Shown here in pieces: positions 15,980 to 26,023 of a DNA stretch of 64,000 nucleotides (the first letter of the stretch is position 1; each line of letters starts with the position of its first letter). This DNA comes from an uncultured Lachnospiraceae bacterium (GTDB lineage Bacteria > Bacillota > Clostridia > Lachnospirales > Lachnospiraceae): contig CADABQ010000004.1 in the NCBI GenBank assembly GCA_902786205.1, positions 1-64,000 of the forward strand. The letters are read 5' to 3'. The notes beneath the pieces were generated by a model, which saw only the letters and a list, made by a program, of their open reading frames with translations, was not told where the DNA came from and did no database searches. The translations under genes and the position numbers were made by a program.

Positions 15980-17626
15980 TTACTGCATATGAATCCGCTT
16001 CATTTTCACCCAGAACTCTACTCCGATTTCCTTATTTACACAACCATACTTATATTTATGTAAATCCAACATATACTTTACAATGGTTAGTCCTAATCCT
16101 GTGCTGCGTATCCTGTTTTTATTTGTCTTTTGAACCTGTTGATACCCATCCCATATATGTTCTCGAATATGTTCTGGGATTGTAGGACCATTATTATAAA
16201 TTCGTAAATATACCCACTCTTTTTCTTCCTGTATTGTGATTTTTACTAATCCATGCTCTGGTGCATGTTTGATAGCATTTCCAAACAAATTAGAAACCAC
16301 TTTATGTATACAAGTTAAATCTCCATTAATAAAACAATTTTCCTTTCCTTCTACTTGTACTGTTATATCTTTTTCCATATAAAGTGCCTTGTACTGCTTT
16401 ACAACCGCCTGTACAAATTCTACCAGTTGAATTTCCTCTCTGTCTAGTTCATAACCTTCCGTTTCTAATTTTGACACTTCAAGCATATCCAAAACAAGTT
16501 GATTCATCTCCGTTGTTTCTCTGGCAATTGTTTCTAAATACTCTTGTTTCCGTTGTGTATCCTTTTGATATTGAAATCCCTCACAATACCCTTGTATAAT
16601 ACTAATCGGCGTTTTTAATTCATGCGCAATTGCTCGAGTCAACATTTTTTGGTTCCAATTCCACTTCTCTTGTTTTGAAAAAATCAAATGCATCAGACTA
16701 TAAACAATGCCAGCTGCTACAACATAAAATACAATCAATACTATGTAAATCAACCATAGCTGTTGTATTGAAATTTTTAACGGATTTCCAAAAAAATAAT
16801 AGGATAAGCTAGTATTTGTTCCTGTCTTAATCGTACCATAATACACAACTTCAAATCTATTCTTTCTTTTCTCTGTAACATTCTTTTGTTTCGAAACTAC
16901 TTGCATTGACTGCTTTTCAAAATAAGCCTCTGAGGAAAGTGTTACAGAAGATGGTGTTTTTTTTGTTCCCTTCTCCCCACTGTTGATGTTCTTTTCATAT
17001 AACAGCCTATATTCCCGCGTATTTTGCTCGTTTAAAATTGTATTTTTGCTTTTCCATCTTTTTCCCTTATGATTGGATGCAGGAATTACCACCTGTATTT
17101 GCTCTGGAATAAGAAAAATTCCTTTTATTCTCCCTTCTGCCACAATAACAGAATCTTTGTTTGTCTCATAAATTTTCCTAATCTTTGCAATTTCCTCTTT
17201 GGATAAATATGCATCCAACTGTAATATTATTTGTTGAATTTCTTCGTATACTACATCCCCATCTTCATCTCGAAAACTATCATAATAATGAAAGAAAACC
17301 AAATTTCCACTTTTTAAAACGTTTTTCTTTTTTTCAAAGCAACGATAGGATAACTGCACTCCCTGCTGCTGCACTGTATCATACAATTGTGACATTTCTA
17401 AAGCTGCTGCATATGTACTTTCCTTGTCTGGTAAATAAGAGGATGCTATGGTATTAAGTTTCTTTTTACTATTTCTTTCTAACTTTTCCAAATGTGTTTT
17501 CATGTCTCGTTGTATTCCCCGCTCATTTAGCATGGTCACCCCTGCAATGCTCACAAAAAAACATAGCAATAATATTCCTCCAATTAACGCATATAAACGC
17601 TTTTTATATGGAGTCTTACTTCTCAT
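15980..17626 (-). CDS. Sensor histidine kinase
   Basis: A 548-residue membrane kinase. TM1 at residues about 12-33 (YALIGGILLLCFFVSIAGVT), an extracytoplasmic region of some 250 residues without a recognised sensor fold, TM2 at about 285-310 (LWLIYIVLIVFYVVAAGIVY), then HisKA with the phosphorylated histidine in AIAHELKTPISIIQGY (near residue 335) and HATPase_c with the N-box NLFGNAIKHAPE and GLGLTIVKYML. No HAMP is obvious between TM2 and HisKA. The ATG at 17626 has an AAGGAG site and follows the regulator stop by 7 bases, so the pair is co-transcribed. The signal is unknown. Confidence 0.9.
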   Translation of the reverse strand: MRSKTPYKKRLYALIGGILLLCFFVSIAGVTMLNERGIQRDMKTHLEKLERNSKKKLNTIASSYLPDKESTYAAALEMSQLYDTVQQQGVQLSYRCFEKKKNVLKSGNLVFFHYYDSFRDEDGDVVYEEIQQIILQLDAYLSKEEIAKIRKIYETNKDSVIVAEGRIKGIFLIPEQIQVVIPASNHKGKRWKSKNTILNEQNTREYRLLYEKNINSGEKGTKKTPSSVTLSSEAYFEKQSMQVVSKQKNVTEKRKNRFEVVYYGTIKTGTNTSLSYYFFGNPLKISIQQLWLIYIVLIVFYVVAAGIVYSLMHLIFSKQEKWNWNQKMLTRAIAHELKTPISIIQGYCEGFQYQKDTQRKQEYLETIARETTEMNQLVLDMLEVSKLETEGYELDREEIQLVEFVQAVVKQYKALYMEKDITVQVEGKENCFINGDLTCIHKVVSNLFGNAIKHAPEHGLVKITIQEEKEWVYLRIYNNGPTIPEHIREHIWDGYQQVQKTNKNRIRSTGLGLTIVKYMLDLHKYKYGCVNKEIGVEFWVKMKRIHMQ

Positions 17627-17633
17627 ATAACGA

Positions 17634-18323
17634 TTACTCCTTCCATATGTATCCTGCCTTATACACGGTCTGAAGAGGTTCTGCCGCATCCCCAATTATC
17701 TTTCTCAATTTTTTAATATGCGTATCTACTGTTCGATCATATCCAAAATATTCTTCTCCCCACACTTTGTCTAATATCTGGTCGCGTGTTATAATCTGCC
17801 CCTTATTTTCTAAGAACATCTTTAAGATTTCATATTCTTTTTTTGCCATTTTGCATTCTTTATCGTCTATTATGGCAACTTGTTTCTTTGTATCCAACAA
17901 AACGTTCTTACTTCTTAAAATTCCTTCTCTTTCCTTAGTATTTTGCTTTTCATATCTTTTTCGAATGGCTTCTGCCTTTGCAAATAAAACTTCCAAAGAA
18001 AATGGCTTTGTAACAAAATCATCCGCTCCACATGCATATCCAGATAATTTTGTCTCCTCATCATATAACGCTGTAAGAAATAAAATTGGAACTTCCGTCT
18101 TCTCCCGAATCCTTTTACATGCTTCCATTCCATCCATTTCCGGCATCATGACGTCCAAAAAAATCATATCAATCTCCTGCTTTTCCAAACATTCCAATGC
18201 CTTTGTACCATTTTCTGCTTCTATTACTTCGTATCCCTTTACTTTAAAAAAATCACTCATTAAAACTCGCAATTTCTTTTCATCTTCTACAATTAACAAA
18301 TGTACCATTCTTTTTTCATTCAT
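17634..18323 (-). CDS. OmpR-family response regulator
   Basis: A 229-residue two-component regulator. The receiver domain has LLIVEDEKKLR, the phospho-acceptor in IFLDVMMPEMDG (near residue 52), FLTALYDEETKL and VTKPFSLEVL. The C-terminal winged helix shows EYEILKMFLENKGQIITRDQ and DRTVDTHIKKLRKIIG. Start at 18323 is chosen for its GAAGGA site; an in-frame ATG nine bases upstream is part of that site. Partner of the kinase that follows. The secreted InlB-repeat gene ends just upstream (10-base gap) on the same strand, so all three may be one transcript. Confidence 0.93.
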   Translation of the reverse strand: MNEKRMVHLLIVEDEKKLRVLMSDFFKVKGYEVIEAENGTKALECLEKQEIDMIFLDVMMPEMDGMEACKRIREKTEVPILFLTALYDEETKLSGYACGADDFVTKPFSLEVLFAKAEAIRKRYEKQNTKEREGILRSKNVLLDTKKQVAIIDDKECKMAKKEYEILKMFLENKGQIITRDQILDKVWGEEYFGYDRTVDTHIKKLRKIIGDAAEPLQTVYKAGYIWKE

Positions 18324-18333
18324 TCCTTCCATT

Positions 18334-19329
18334 TTAAGAGCATTTACAACGCACTATGCGACTGTAAGCCCCATATATTTTATTTTCGCAAGAGTCTATC
18401 TTATAAGAACGTACTTTTATGTAACAAAACTTTCCTCTTATGCGACACAGATTTTTAGGATTCTTTTTACTTCTTACAATATTTTTTCGTGTAAAAGAAG
18501 GTGTTATAGCATATATATATTCATATCCTTTTACTGCTGTCTGTTTTTGCACTTTTACACAAACCCGCCCTTTCCTGATGGATTTTACAGATAAAATAAC
18601 TGTTTTCTTCACAGATACTTTTTTCCATTTTGCATATACTTTTATGTTCTTATTTTGTTTCCCCGTTATAGAAGTTACCTTCTTATGATACTTAGAATCT
18701 AAATACCAGCCTGCGAAATAATAGCCTTTTCTTTTTGCCCCATAAAGTCTCTTCGTATGTCCCTTTTTTATACGAACTGGATTCTTTCTATCATTTTTTC
18801 CTCCGTTTAACACATAAGAAATTTTCATACTAACCTCATCATCTTTAGACGGATTATTGGTTGGTTTTGGTGAAATAATAGGTGCATAGGTAGGCAATGG
18901 TTTCCTTGTTGGTACTACTGTTGGTGCCGGCATAGATGTTGCACAAGGGGTACTCACAGCCGTACTTTCGGGCGTAGCAGTACATACCAATTCATCCTTG
19001 GGTTTCTCTGTTGGTTCCGGTGTATCATAAAACTCTACATTATCCTGTGGTTTCTCTGTTGGTTCCGACGTATCATAAAACTCCACATTATCCTGTGGTT
19101 TTTCTGTTAAGTTCTCTTTTATGGCAGCCGAGGAAACAACCTTGCTCTCTTTTACTCTCAAAAACACATATGGCATATCTCCATACTGTATATGGTGTTC
19201 TAAACCCGTAATTACTAACTCACTTCTATCTACAGCCTTTACATAACTCGGGCTCTGCATATAGGTAATACATCCACACAAAGCCAATAGACTTAATCCC
19301 ACTCGTGCTACTTTCTTTCTTTTTTTCAT
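18334..19329 (-). CDS. Secreted protein with tandem TEKPQDNVEFYDT repeats and an InlB-type B repeat
   Basis: A 331-residue exported protein. The N-terminus is a signal peptide (basic KKRKK, hydrophobic GLSLLALCGCITYM); LCGC is a weak lipobox, so lipoprotein or soluble export are both possible. Residues about 75-115 hold a 16-residue tandem repeat TEKPQDNVEFYDT(S/P)EP, two full copies plus a diverged third. A Pro/Thr-rich linker follows. Residues about 165-240 (ISYVLNGGK... GYYFAGWYLDSKYHKKVTSI... IKVYAKW) form an InlB B-repeat/Flg_new domain. The C-terminal 90 residues are basic and unrecognised, with several cysteines. It sits upstream of the two-component genes and may be a signal partner (inference). 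An IS605-type element begins about 49 bases before its start codon and may have cut off its promoter. Confidence 0.75.
   Translation of the reverse strand: MKKRKKVARVGLSLLALCGCITYMQSPSYVKAVDRSELVITGLEHHIQYGDMPYVFLRVKESKVVSSAAIKENLTEKPQDNVEFYDTSEPTEKPQDNVEFYDTPEPTEKPKDELVCTATPESTAVSTPCATSMPAPTVVPTRKPLPTYAPIISPKPTNNPSKDDEVSMKISYVLNGGKNDRKNPVRIKKGHTKRLYGAKRKGYYFAGWYLDSKYHKKVTSITGKQNKNIKVYAKWKKVSVKKTVILSVKSIRKGRVCVKVQKQTAVKGYEYIYAITPSFTRKNIVRSKKNPKNLCRIRGKFCYIKVRSYKIDSCENKIYGAYSRIVRCKCS
19000..19110 (-). repeat. 48-bp in-frame tandem repeat
   Basis: Two near-identical 48-base units and a partial third encode TEKPQDNVEFYDT(S/P)EP in the secreted protein. Differences between the first two copies are few single-base changes, so copy number may vary between strains. 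Confidence 0.8.
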
Positions 19330-19377
19330 TTCTGTTCATATTTCTCCTCTCTTTATATAGAGAATGATAATAGCAAT

Positions 19378-19545
19378 GTCAACTACCCATCACCTAAAGG
19401 TAATGGGCTTGTAACTGCCCAGTCGTAGTAACGGCTTATGCCTCCGACCTTTGACCCCAATAGGTATTATTACCTAAAGTGGCGTTACATTATAGGGTGG
19501 TTGACAACACCCTTTACGACAAAGTTTACTCTGCCGTAACTGTAT
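19378..19545 (-). ncRNA. Candidate omega RNA (reRNA) of TnpB
   Basis: The 3' region of tnpB through the element end has the usual omega-RNA layout: structured scaffold, then a final hairpin (AAGCCCATTACC core) and GGTAGTTGAC directly at the element end. The guide would be the adjoining host DNA read on the minus strand below 19378, starting ATTGCTATTATCATTC. Scaffold length is not determined; start at about 19545 is a guess. Confidence 0.5.
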
Positions 19546-20665
19546 CAGGTACTTGACTATCTTCGAGATAGTTGATTCCCATGCGGTACAGATTCATAGC
19601 TCCAATACGGTCATCGTTAGATTTATAGCCACAGTTCTTACAAGTAAACAGATGTATCTTCTTGTTGCGGTTAGACTTTTCAATGTGTCCACATACAGGA
19701 CAGCACTGACTCGTATAACGAGGGTCAACCTTAATAACAGTAGACTGATTCTGTTTAGCCTTGTAGATGAGTTTTTGTTCAAGGTCATAGAAAGACCATG
19801 ACACAGAAACATAGCGGTCTTTAGTCCTCACACGCTCTGTAGCATTGCGAACGCCCGACAAATCTTCAAGGACAAAGAGTGTATGCTTCGGGTTGTTCAG
19901 GGCGAGTGCCTTTGACACACAATGGTTTACATCCTGCATCCAACGGTTTTCTCGCTGACCGATAGCTTTAATCCTACGTCTTGCAGATGGAGTGTGACGC
20001 ATTTGGAGTTCTTTACGAAGTTTAGAATAGTGAGCACGTTTCTGTTTGATGGATTTACCACTGACAAATCCAGACTTGTGCTCACTATCATAGGTGGCAA
20101 CAACAAAGTTAATACCTCTGTCAATGCCAACAACATTGCAGATGTCAGAGATATTGCTTTCCTCTACATCATAAGTGACAGGGATATGCAAAAAATATTT
20201 GCCATGCTTATTTACAAGCTTGGCTGTACCAAACTTATAGATTGTATGGTCAAAGTATTTAGACATACCTTTAGTGAAATAAGGCAGCTTAACACGTCCA
20301 TTCAGAGTATTTACTGAAAAGCAATTTTGCGTCAGGGAATAATCCCTGTTCCAAACAAGGTCGTACTGTGGTTTCTTGAAATTAGGCTGAATCCACTCTT
20401 TCTGATTTTCAAGAATGGTTTTGTATCTTGCGATAACCGTCTTAAACACGGACTGAGCCATTTGGGATTTAAGACCAAACCTTTCTCGAAGTGTGGAATA
20501 CAGAACCTTATTCAAGGAAAACTGCTTTAAGTCGTGAGTACGGAATACATAGTTAGACACGTAGTTACAAGCATCAGAATAAACAGACATGGTTTCATCA
20601 AGTAAAACCTTACAGTCTGCATTAACGGATATCTGAATTTTAGCCGTAACTGTCATCTGTTCCAT
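19526..20665 (-). CDS. tnpB: TnpB, RNA-guided nuclease of the IS605 family
   Basis: A 379-residue TnpB. The RuvC-like nuclease shows the first Asp in VVGIDRGINFVVATYD (near 188), the Glu in LFVLEDLSGVRN (near 270) and the last Asp in SNDDRIGAMNLYRMG (near 355). A zinc ribbon of two C-x-x-C pairs (CCPVCG and CKNCG) lies between the last two. The N-terminal HTH_OrfB part is present, so the protein is full length. Family members cut DNA next to a short TAM under guidance of an omega RNA taken from the element's right end. Whether all catalytic residues work cannot be shown here. Confidence 0.93.
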   Translation of the reverse strand: MEQMTVTAKIQISVNADCKVLLDETMSVYSDACNYVSNYVFRTHDLKQFSLNKVLYSTLRERFGLKSQMAQSVFKTVIARYKTILENQKEWIQPNFKKPQYDLVWNRDYSLTQNCFSVNTLNGRVKLPYFTKGMSKYFDHTIYKFGTAKLVNKHGKYFLHIPVTYDVEESNISDICNVVGIDRGINFVVATYDSEHKSGFVSGKSIKQKRAHYSKLRKELQMRHTPSARRRIKAIGQRENRWMQDVNHCVSKALALNNPKHTLFVLEDLSGVRNATERVRTKDRYVSVSWSFYDLEQKLIYKAKQNQSTVIKVDPRYTSQCCPVCGHIEKSNRNKKIHLFTCKNCGYKSNDDRIGAMNLYRMGINYLEDSQVPDTVTAE

Positions 20666-20683
20666 AAAATCACCTCATAGATA

Positions 20684-20720
20684 TTTCACTAAATATATGT
20701 TATACTATTCATTAGTGAAA
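20684..20720. promoter_or_regulatory. Inverted repeat in the tnpA-tnpB divergent promoter
   Basis: TTTCACTAA (20684-20692) and TTAGTGAAA (20712-20720), perfect arms around a 19-base AT-rich spacer with a TATACT box. Probably the shared control site or an RNA hairpin in the tnpA leader. Confidence 0.5.
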
Positions 20721-20744
20721 GTCAATATATTTGAGGGATTCGAT

Positions 20745-21149
20745 ATGGATAATAGATATAACCGTCATAACAGACGCAAATACAGTCTGAAAGTGCATAT
20801 AGTTCTTGTTACAAAGTACCGCAAGCAAATACTTAAAGGTTCTATCGCTGACGATGTAAAGCAAAAGATATACGATATCTGCAATTATAAAGGTTACGGT
20901 ATTATAGCTATGGAAACTGATAAAGACCATATACATTTTCTTATCAGCTATGATACCACGGATAGAGTTTGCGACATGGTAAAACTTATTAAACAGCAGA
21001 CCACATACTATCTTTGGCAGAAATATCCAAACTTTTTGTCTAAACAGTATTGGAAGAAGAAAATCTTTTGGTCTGACGGATATTTTGCTTGTAGTATAGG
21101 TGAAGTATCATCATCCACTATACAAAAGTATATCGAGAGCCAAGGTTAA
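20745..21149 (+). CDS. tnpA: TnpA, IS200/IS605 Y1 transposase
   Basis: A 134-residue single-strand transposase. It has the HUH motif in DKDHIHFLISYD, the conserved start KYSLKVHIVLVTKYRKQIL, and the catalytic tyrosine in IQKYIESQG near the C-terminus, followed by a normal end. ATG at 20745 follows GAGGGA; in-frame starts upstream (20697) overlap the regulatory repeat and lack a site. Full length, likely active. Confidence 0.93.
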   Translation: MDNRYNRHNRRKYSLKVHIVLVTKYRKQILKGSIADDVKQKIYDICNYKGYGIIAMETDKDHIHFLISYDTTDRVCDMVKLIKQQTTYYLWQKYPNFLSKQYWKKKIFWSDGYFACSIGEVSSSTIQKYIESQG

Positions 21150-21173
21150 TGGCTACGAATTCACAAGGCTCCT

Positions 21174-21195
21174 CCCACCGCCCAAGGGCAGTGGG
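21174..21195 (+). repeat. Left-end hairpin of the IS605-type element
   Basis: CCCACCGCCC / GGGCAGTGGG stem with a two-base loop, 25 bases after tnpA. Such imperfect hairpins are recognised by TnpA at the element ends. Confidence 0.7.
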
Positions 21196-21413
21196 TTTCC
21201 GCCTACAACAACAGAAAGGATTTTATTTATGAAATCTGCAAAACCAAGCAACTTTTTTTATCTTAATACTTATTTTTGTAGTATTTATGTACACATTGCC
21301 TTTTCATTCAATAAAGATTATAATGTAAATAAATAACTTTCTCAAGAAAGCATGGAAAAATATTACTGTTCATAGGTGTCCAGCCAAAAAGATATGATAG
21401 GGAGGAATTATAC

Positions 21414-21719
21414 ATGCAAAATAAATTACATACAACAGAAACCGATCAGCTTTTTGAAGCAATCACTTTATTAGAAAATATAGAAGACTGTTATCGTTTT
21501 TTTGAAGATATATGCACAATCAATGAAATCCAATCTTTTGTCCAACGATTTCAAGTAGCAAAAATGTTACGTGAAAATAAAATTTATACACAAATCACTA
21601 AAGAAACTGGCGCCTCTACAGCTACGATCAGCCGTGTAAAACGAACACTTGATTACGGTGCAGATGGTTACGATCTTGTTTTAGAACGCCTAAAAAAGAA
21701 AGATAAGAACGAAGGTTAA
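21414..21719 (+). CDS. yerC: YerC/YecD-type TrpR-like regulator
   Basis: A 101-residue DNA-binding protein of the TrpR superfamily. Visible family segments: LFEAITLLENIEDCYRFFED, then INEIQSFVQRFQVAKMLREN and the HTH YTQITKETGASTATISRVKR. A GGGAGG site lies ahead of the ATG. The last residues KKDKNEG are coded in the left half of a 50-bp palindrome shared with the converging DUF1836 gene. The physiological target of this family is not firmly known. Confidence 0.9.
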   Translation: MQNKLHTTETDQLFEAITLLENIEDCYRFFEDICTINEIQSFVQRFQVAKMLRENKIYTQITKETGASTATISRVKRTLDYGADGYDLVLERLKKKDKNEG

Positions 21720-21742
21720 CCTTCGTTCTTATCTTTCTTTTT
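21693..21742. terminator. Perfect 50-bp palindrome forming the ends of two converging genes and a bidirectional terminator
   Basis: The 25 bases left of 21717/21718 are the exact reverse complement of the 25 to the right (center GTTAAC). Both converging genes end inside it with the same C-terminus KKDKNEG and a TAA stop, and their last 4 bases overlap. Each transcript ends with a long A-rich/T-rich stem, suited to termination in both directions. Confidence 0.9.
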
Positions 21743-22375
21743 GTCTGTTTTTTGTCCACCACCAAAACGTGGCATAATATGCTGATCTATCATTTTTTCT
21801 ATCATTTTCTTTTTTATATATACATCAAAAGAAAGGATACAAATAAATGTAAAACATACTAAAAATTCTTTATCCTCTTCCTTTTCTACTTTTCCATCAA
21901 ATGCATTCTCCGCCTTTTTAAACTTTCGAATCACATCTTTTGCCAATACATCTACCTGTTCTTTTTCATAGGTAAATACTTCTTCATATATGGATTCTAA
22001 ACTAATCTGCCCATCCTTATATGCTCCATTTGGTGAAAACAGTTCAGAAAGAGGTGTAAAAATACTACGTATATCATTGATTGACAATATATTTTTAAAA
22101 TAATAGATAAAAATCAACAACAGCATATGTTCTTTGGAATATTTCTTTTTCAACGGAGGCGGTAATAAATGATTTTTTGTATAATTGTTGATCATTGTTT
22201 TTGTCAGTATTTTATCATCCTCATACCGCTTTTCTTGGGATAGGTGCTCATCCATAAAGGTTGTAACCTGATCCATATATAAATTAATATTCGGAATCTC
22301 ATCTGGCTGTATAAAATCCAGTTTTTGTAGGCTATTTATAATCTGACGCACATATTCTGCATTTGATCTACTCAT
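21716..22375 (-). CDS. DUF1836 protein
   Basis: A DUF1836-type cytoplasmic protein of 219 residues. The family signature is LPPPLKKKYSKEHMLLLIFIYYFKNILSINDI near residues 75-105 (described in two overlapping pieces: LPPPLKKKYSKEHM and IYYFKNILSINDI), a winged-helix-like segment. The C-terminal part is helical. I choose the start at 22375 (MSRSNAEYV) for its AGGGTGAT site; in-frame ATGs at 22387 and 22420 are alternatives. The function of the family is unknown; a regulatory role is a guess. Confidence 0.75.
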   Translation of the reverse strand: MSRSNAEYVRQIINSLQKLDFIQPDEIPNINLYMDQVTTFMDEHLSQEKRYEDDKILTKTMINNYTKNHLLPPPLKKKYSKEHMLLLIFIYYFKNILSINDIRSIFTPLSELFSPNGAYKDGQISLESIYEEVFTYEKEQVDVLAKDVIRKFKKAENAFDGKVEKEEDKEFLVCFTFICILSFDVYIKKKMIEKMIDQHIMPRFGGGQKTDKKKDKNEG

Positions 22376-22645
22376 ACAATCACCCTGCATAATGAACCTA
22401 TATATAACTTCACTATACATTTTCCTTTCTGATCTTGTCTATCAATCCGTTCTATTTGTTAAATATTATACACTACTCTATATTATATAGTATTAAAAAC
22501 CTCATTACAAGTTCTAAATAAAATCCTCTATTAATGTAAATGGTATTACCAGTTCAGAAGGTAACATTCATTGCATTCTCCCCCAAAAGATGATACACTA
22601 AAACAAATATTATTATTCCAACAACAGAAAAGGAGTGCTGCAAAA

Positions 22646-23125
22646 ATGAAGCGATCTGACTATATTGACTGGGATGCCTATTTTATGGGAATCGCCATGC
22701 TTTCTGCCAAACGAAGCAAAGACCCTAGCACATGTGTAGGCGCTTGCATTGTGGGACAGGATAACCGTATCTTATCCCTAGGCTATAATGGAATGCCACA
22801 AGGATGTTCAGATGATGAATACCCCTGGGAACGTGACGGTCAAGAACTTGATACAAAATATCTTTACGTTTGCCACGCAGAACTAAATGCTATTTTAAAT
22901 TATACCGGCTCTCATATAAAAGGAGCCAAAATATATACAACACTTTTTCCATGTAACGAATGCACAAAAGCTTTGATTCAATCTGGCATTAAAGAGGTTA
23001 TTTACATTTCTGATAAATATGCTGCTACTGCCAGTGTGATTGCAGCAAAAAAAATGATGAAAAGTGCAGGAATTCTTTATCGCCCTTATTCTAGTATTGA
23101 CAAAGATATTACATTGCATTTATAA
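22646..23125 (+). CDS. Deoxycytidylate (dCMP) deaminase
   Basis: A 159-residue zinc enzyme that converts dCMP to dUMP for thymidylate synthesis (ComEB-like). Zinc ligands are visible in VCHAELNAILN (H, with catalytic E) and FPCNECTKALIQ (two Cys); the allosteric/substrate segment SKDPSTCVGACIV and GYNGMPQGCSD is typical. ATG at 22646 follows AAAGGAG; the frame is open further up but has no ribosome site. Confidence 0.93.
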   Translation: MKRSDYIDWDAYFMGIAMLSAKRSKDPSTCVGACIVGQDNRILSLGYNGMPQGCSDDEYPWERDGQELDTKYLYVCHAELNAILNYTGSHIKGAKIYTTLFPCNECTKALIQSGIKEVIYISDKYAATASVIAAKKMMKSAGILYRPYSSIDKDITLHL

Positions 23126-23190
23126 AAAATACACAAATCAACTAAAAATATTTGTTCTGACTAAACTGTTACTACTTAAGTAAATAAAAA

Positions 23191-23250
23191 ACAAGATTTG
23201 TTTGCTTTTTCATAATAATTTTACCTTAGAAAAAGCAAACCTATTCTTGT
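23191..23250. terminator. Bidirectional long-stem terminator
   Basis: Imperfect 21-base arms (ACAAGATTTGTTTGCTTTTTC region at 23191-23211 and its near-complement 23229-23250) with A6 before and T5 after, between two converging genes. Confidence 0.8.
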
Positions 23251-23282
23251 TTTTCCATTGACACTTCTCTATTCACATTATT

Positions 23283-23969
23283 TTATTCTAATGATGCATT
23301 CTTTGAAATATAAATAAATACATCTTTCTTAAATTTTTTCCATAAATCCTTGTTTTTCACATAATATTTCGGGCACATTTTTCCTGTTACATCATAATGC
23401 CGAATAATATCATCCTGTTTCAAATTATATTTTCCACATAACCAAGATACAAGTTTTACAAGAGAATCGTATGTTTGTGTTGTAAATTTTCCTTCTTTAC
23501 CGGGATGACAACATTCAATAGAAATGGTATCTTTATTTCTTTTATTCGAAGCATATGCAATTTCATTTAATGGCACACACTGTACAATTTCTCCCTTTAG
23601 CCCTATTACATAATGACTACTGGCATAGGTTGTCTTCTTTTTTCTTAAATTCTCAAAATAATTTCGGTTCTGTACTGCTGTACTTCCAGGATTTGCTGTA
23701 TAATGTATCACAATTCCCTTTATTCTTGTCATTTTCTTCCCTGACCTTGAATATTTGTTAGGAGTAAGTAACATTTGTTTTATCTCCGGCTTTTCTACCT
23801 GTCCTGTAGCAATGGCTTTTCGTACCTTGTTTTGCTCATCTAACCTAACCACAATACTAACACCTAACACCACAATCACAGATACAAAAAAAATCAAGAT
23901 AACATTTCCCATTACCCCTTTTGCACCATTTTCTGTATTCTTTTTCGTATTCTTTTGTTCATCCATCAT
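23283..23969 (-). CDS. Membrane-anchored N-acetylmuramoyl-L-alanine amidase (amidase_2/PGRP)
   Basis: A 228-residue cell-wall amidase. One N-terminal membrane anchor (residues about 21-43, GNVILIFFVSVIVVLGVSIVV) leaves the catalytic domain outside. Zinc ligands are visible in KGIVIHYTANPGS (first His) and IIRHYDVTGKMCPKYY (second His and Cys), with Tyr/His in SSHYVIGLKG. Such enzymes cut the bond between muramic acid and the stem peptide. The role (recycling, sporulation, division) is not indicated by neighbours. Confidence 0.88.
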   Translation of the reverse strand: MMDEQKNTKKNTENGAKGVMGNVILIFFVSVIVVLGVSIVVRLDEQNKVRKAIATGQVEKPEIKQMLLTPNKYSRSGKKMTRIKGIVIHYTANPGSTAVQNRNYFENLRKKKTTYASSHYVIGLKGEIVQCVPLNEIAYASNKRNKDTISIECCHPGKEGKFTTQTYDSLVKLVSWLCGKYNLKQDDIIRHYDVTGKMCPKYYVKNKDLWKKFKKDVFIYISKNASLE

Positions 23970-24050
23970 TCATACCCCTGCCGTTTATCCACTCTTTTAT
24001 TTCGTCCATAATAGATTATAACTAAATCCTTCTTTGTAATTATATCATAA

Positions 24051-24080
24051 AAAGGGTATTGCTTTCCAGCAACACCCTTT
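24051..24080 (-). terminator. Terminator of guaB
   Basis: Stem AAAGGGT-TTGCT (24051-24063) with AGCAA-ACCCTTT (24068-24080), one mismatch, followed on the minus strand by a T tract. Confidence 0.8.
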
Positions 24081-24177
24081 TCTTTTTATTTATGCAAGTA
24101 ACGAACCATAGTCCACACTTAAAGAACCATGATGACTACCGCTATATTATTGAAACTCGCAAAACCTGTTTTTCAGT

Positions 24178-26023
<1,846 letters not shown>

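Larger units (their letters stand above)
19378..21215. mobile_element. IS200/IS605-family element with divergent tnpA and tnpB
   Basis: An apparently intact element of about 1.84 kb. tnpB is on the minus strand and tnpA on the plus strand, divergent, as in IS608. Both ends carry subterminal hairpins: CCCATCACCT/AGGTAATGGG at 19386-19407 beyond tnpB (right end) and CCCACCGCCC/GGGCAGTGGG at 21174-21195 beyond tnpA (left end). The tnpB side ends in GTTGAC (19378-19383 on the minus strand), like the cleavage end of related elements. There are no terminal inverted repeats or target duplications, as expected. The exact left end near 21200-21220 is uncertain. Confidence 0.85.

Noticed and set aside
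19378-19545. CRISPR-like array near tnpB
   Set aside because: Only single subterminal hairpins are present, with no repeat-spacer series; it is an IS end.
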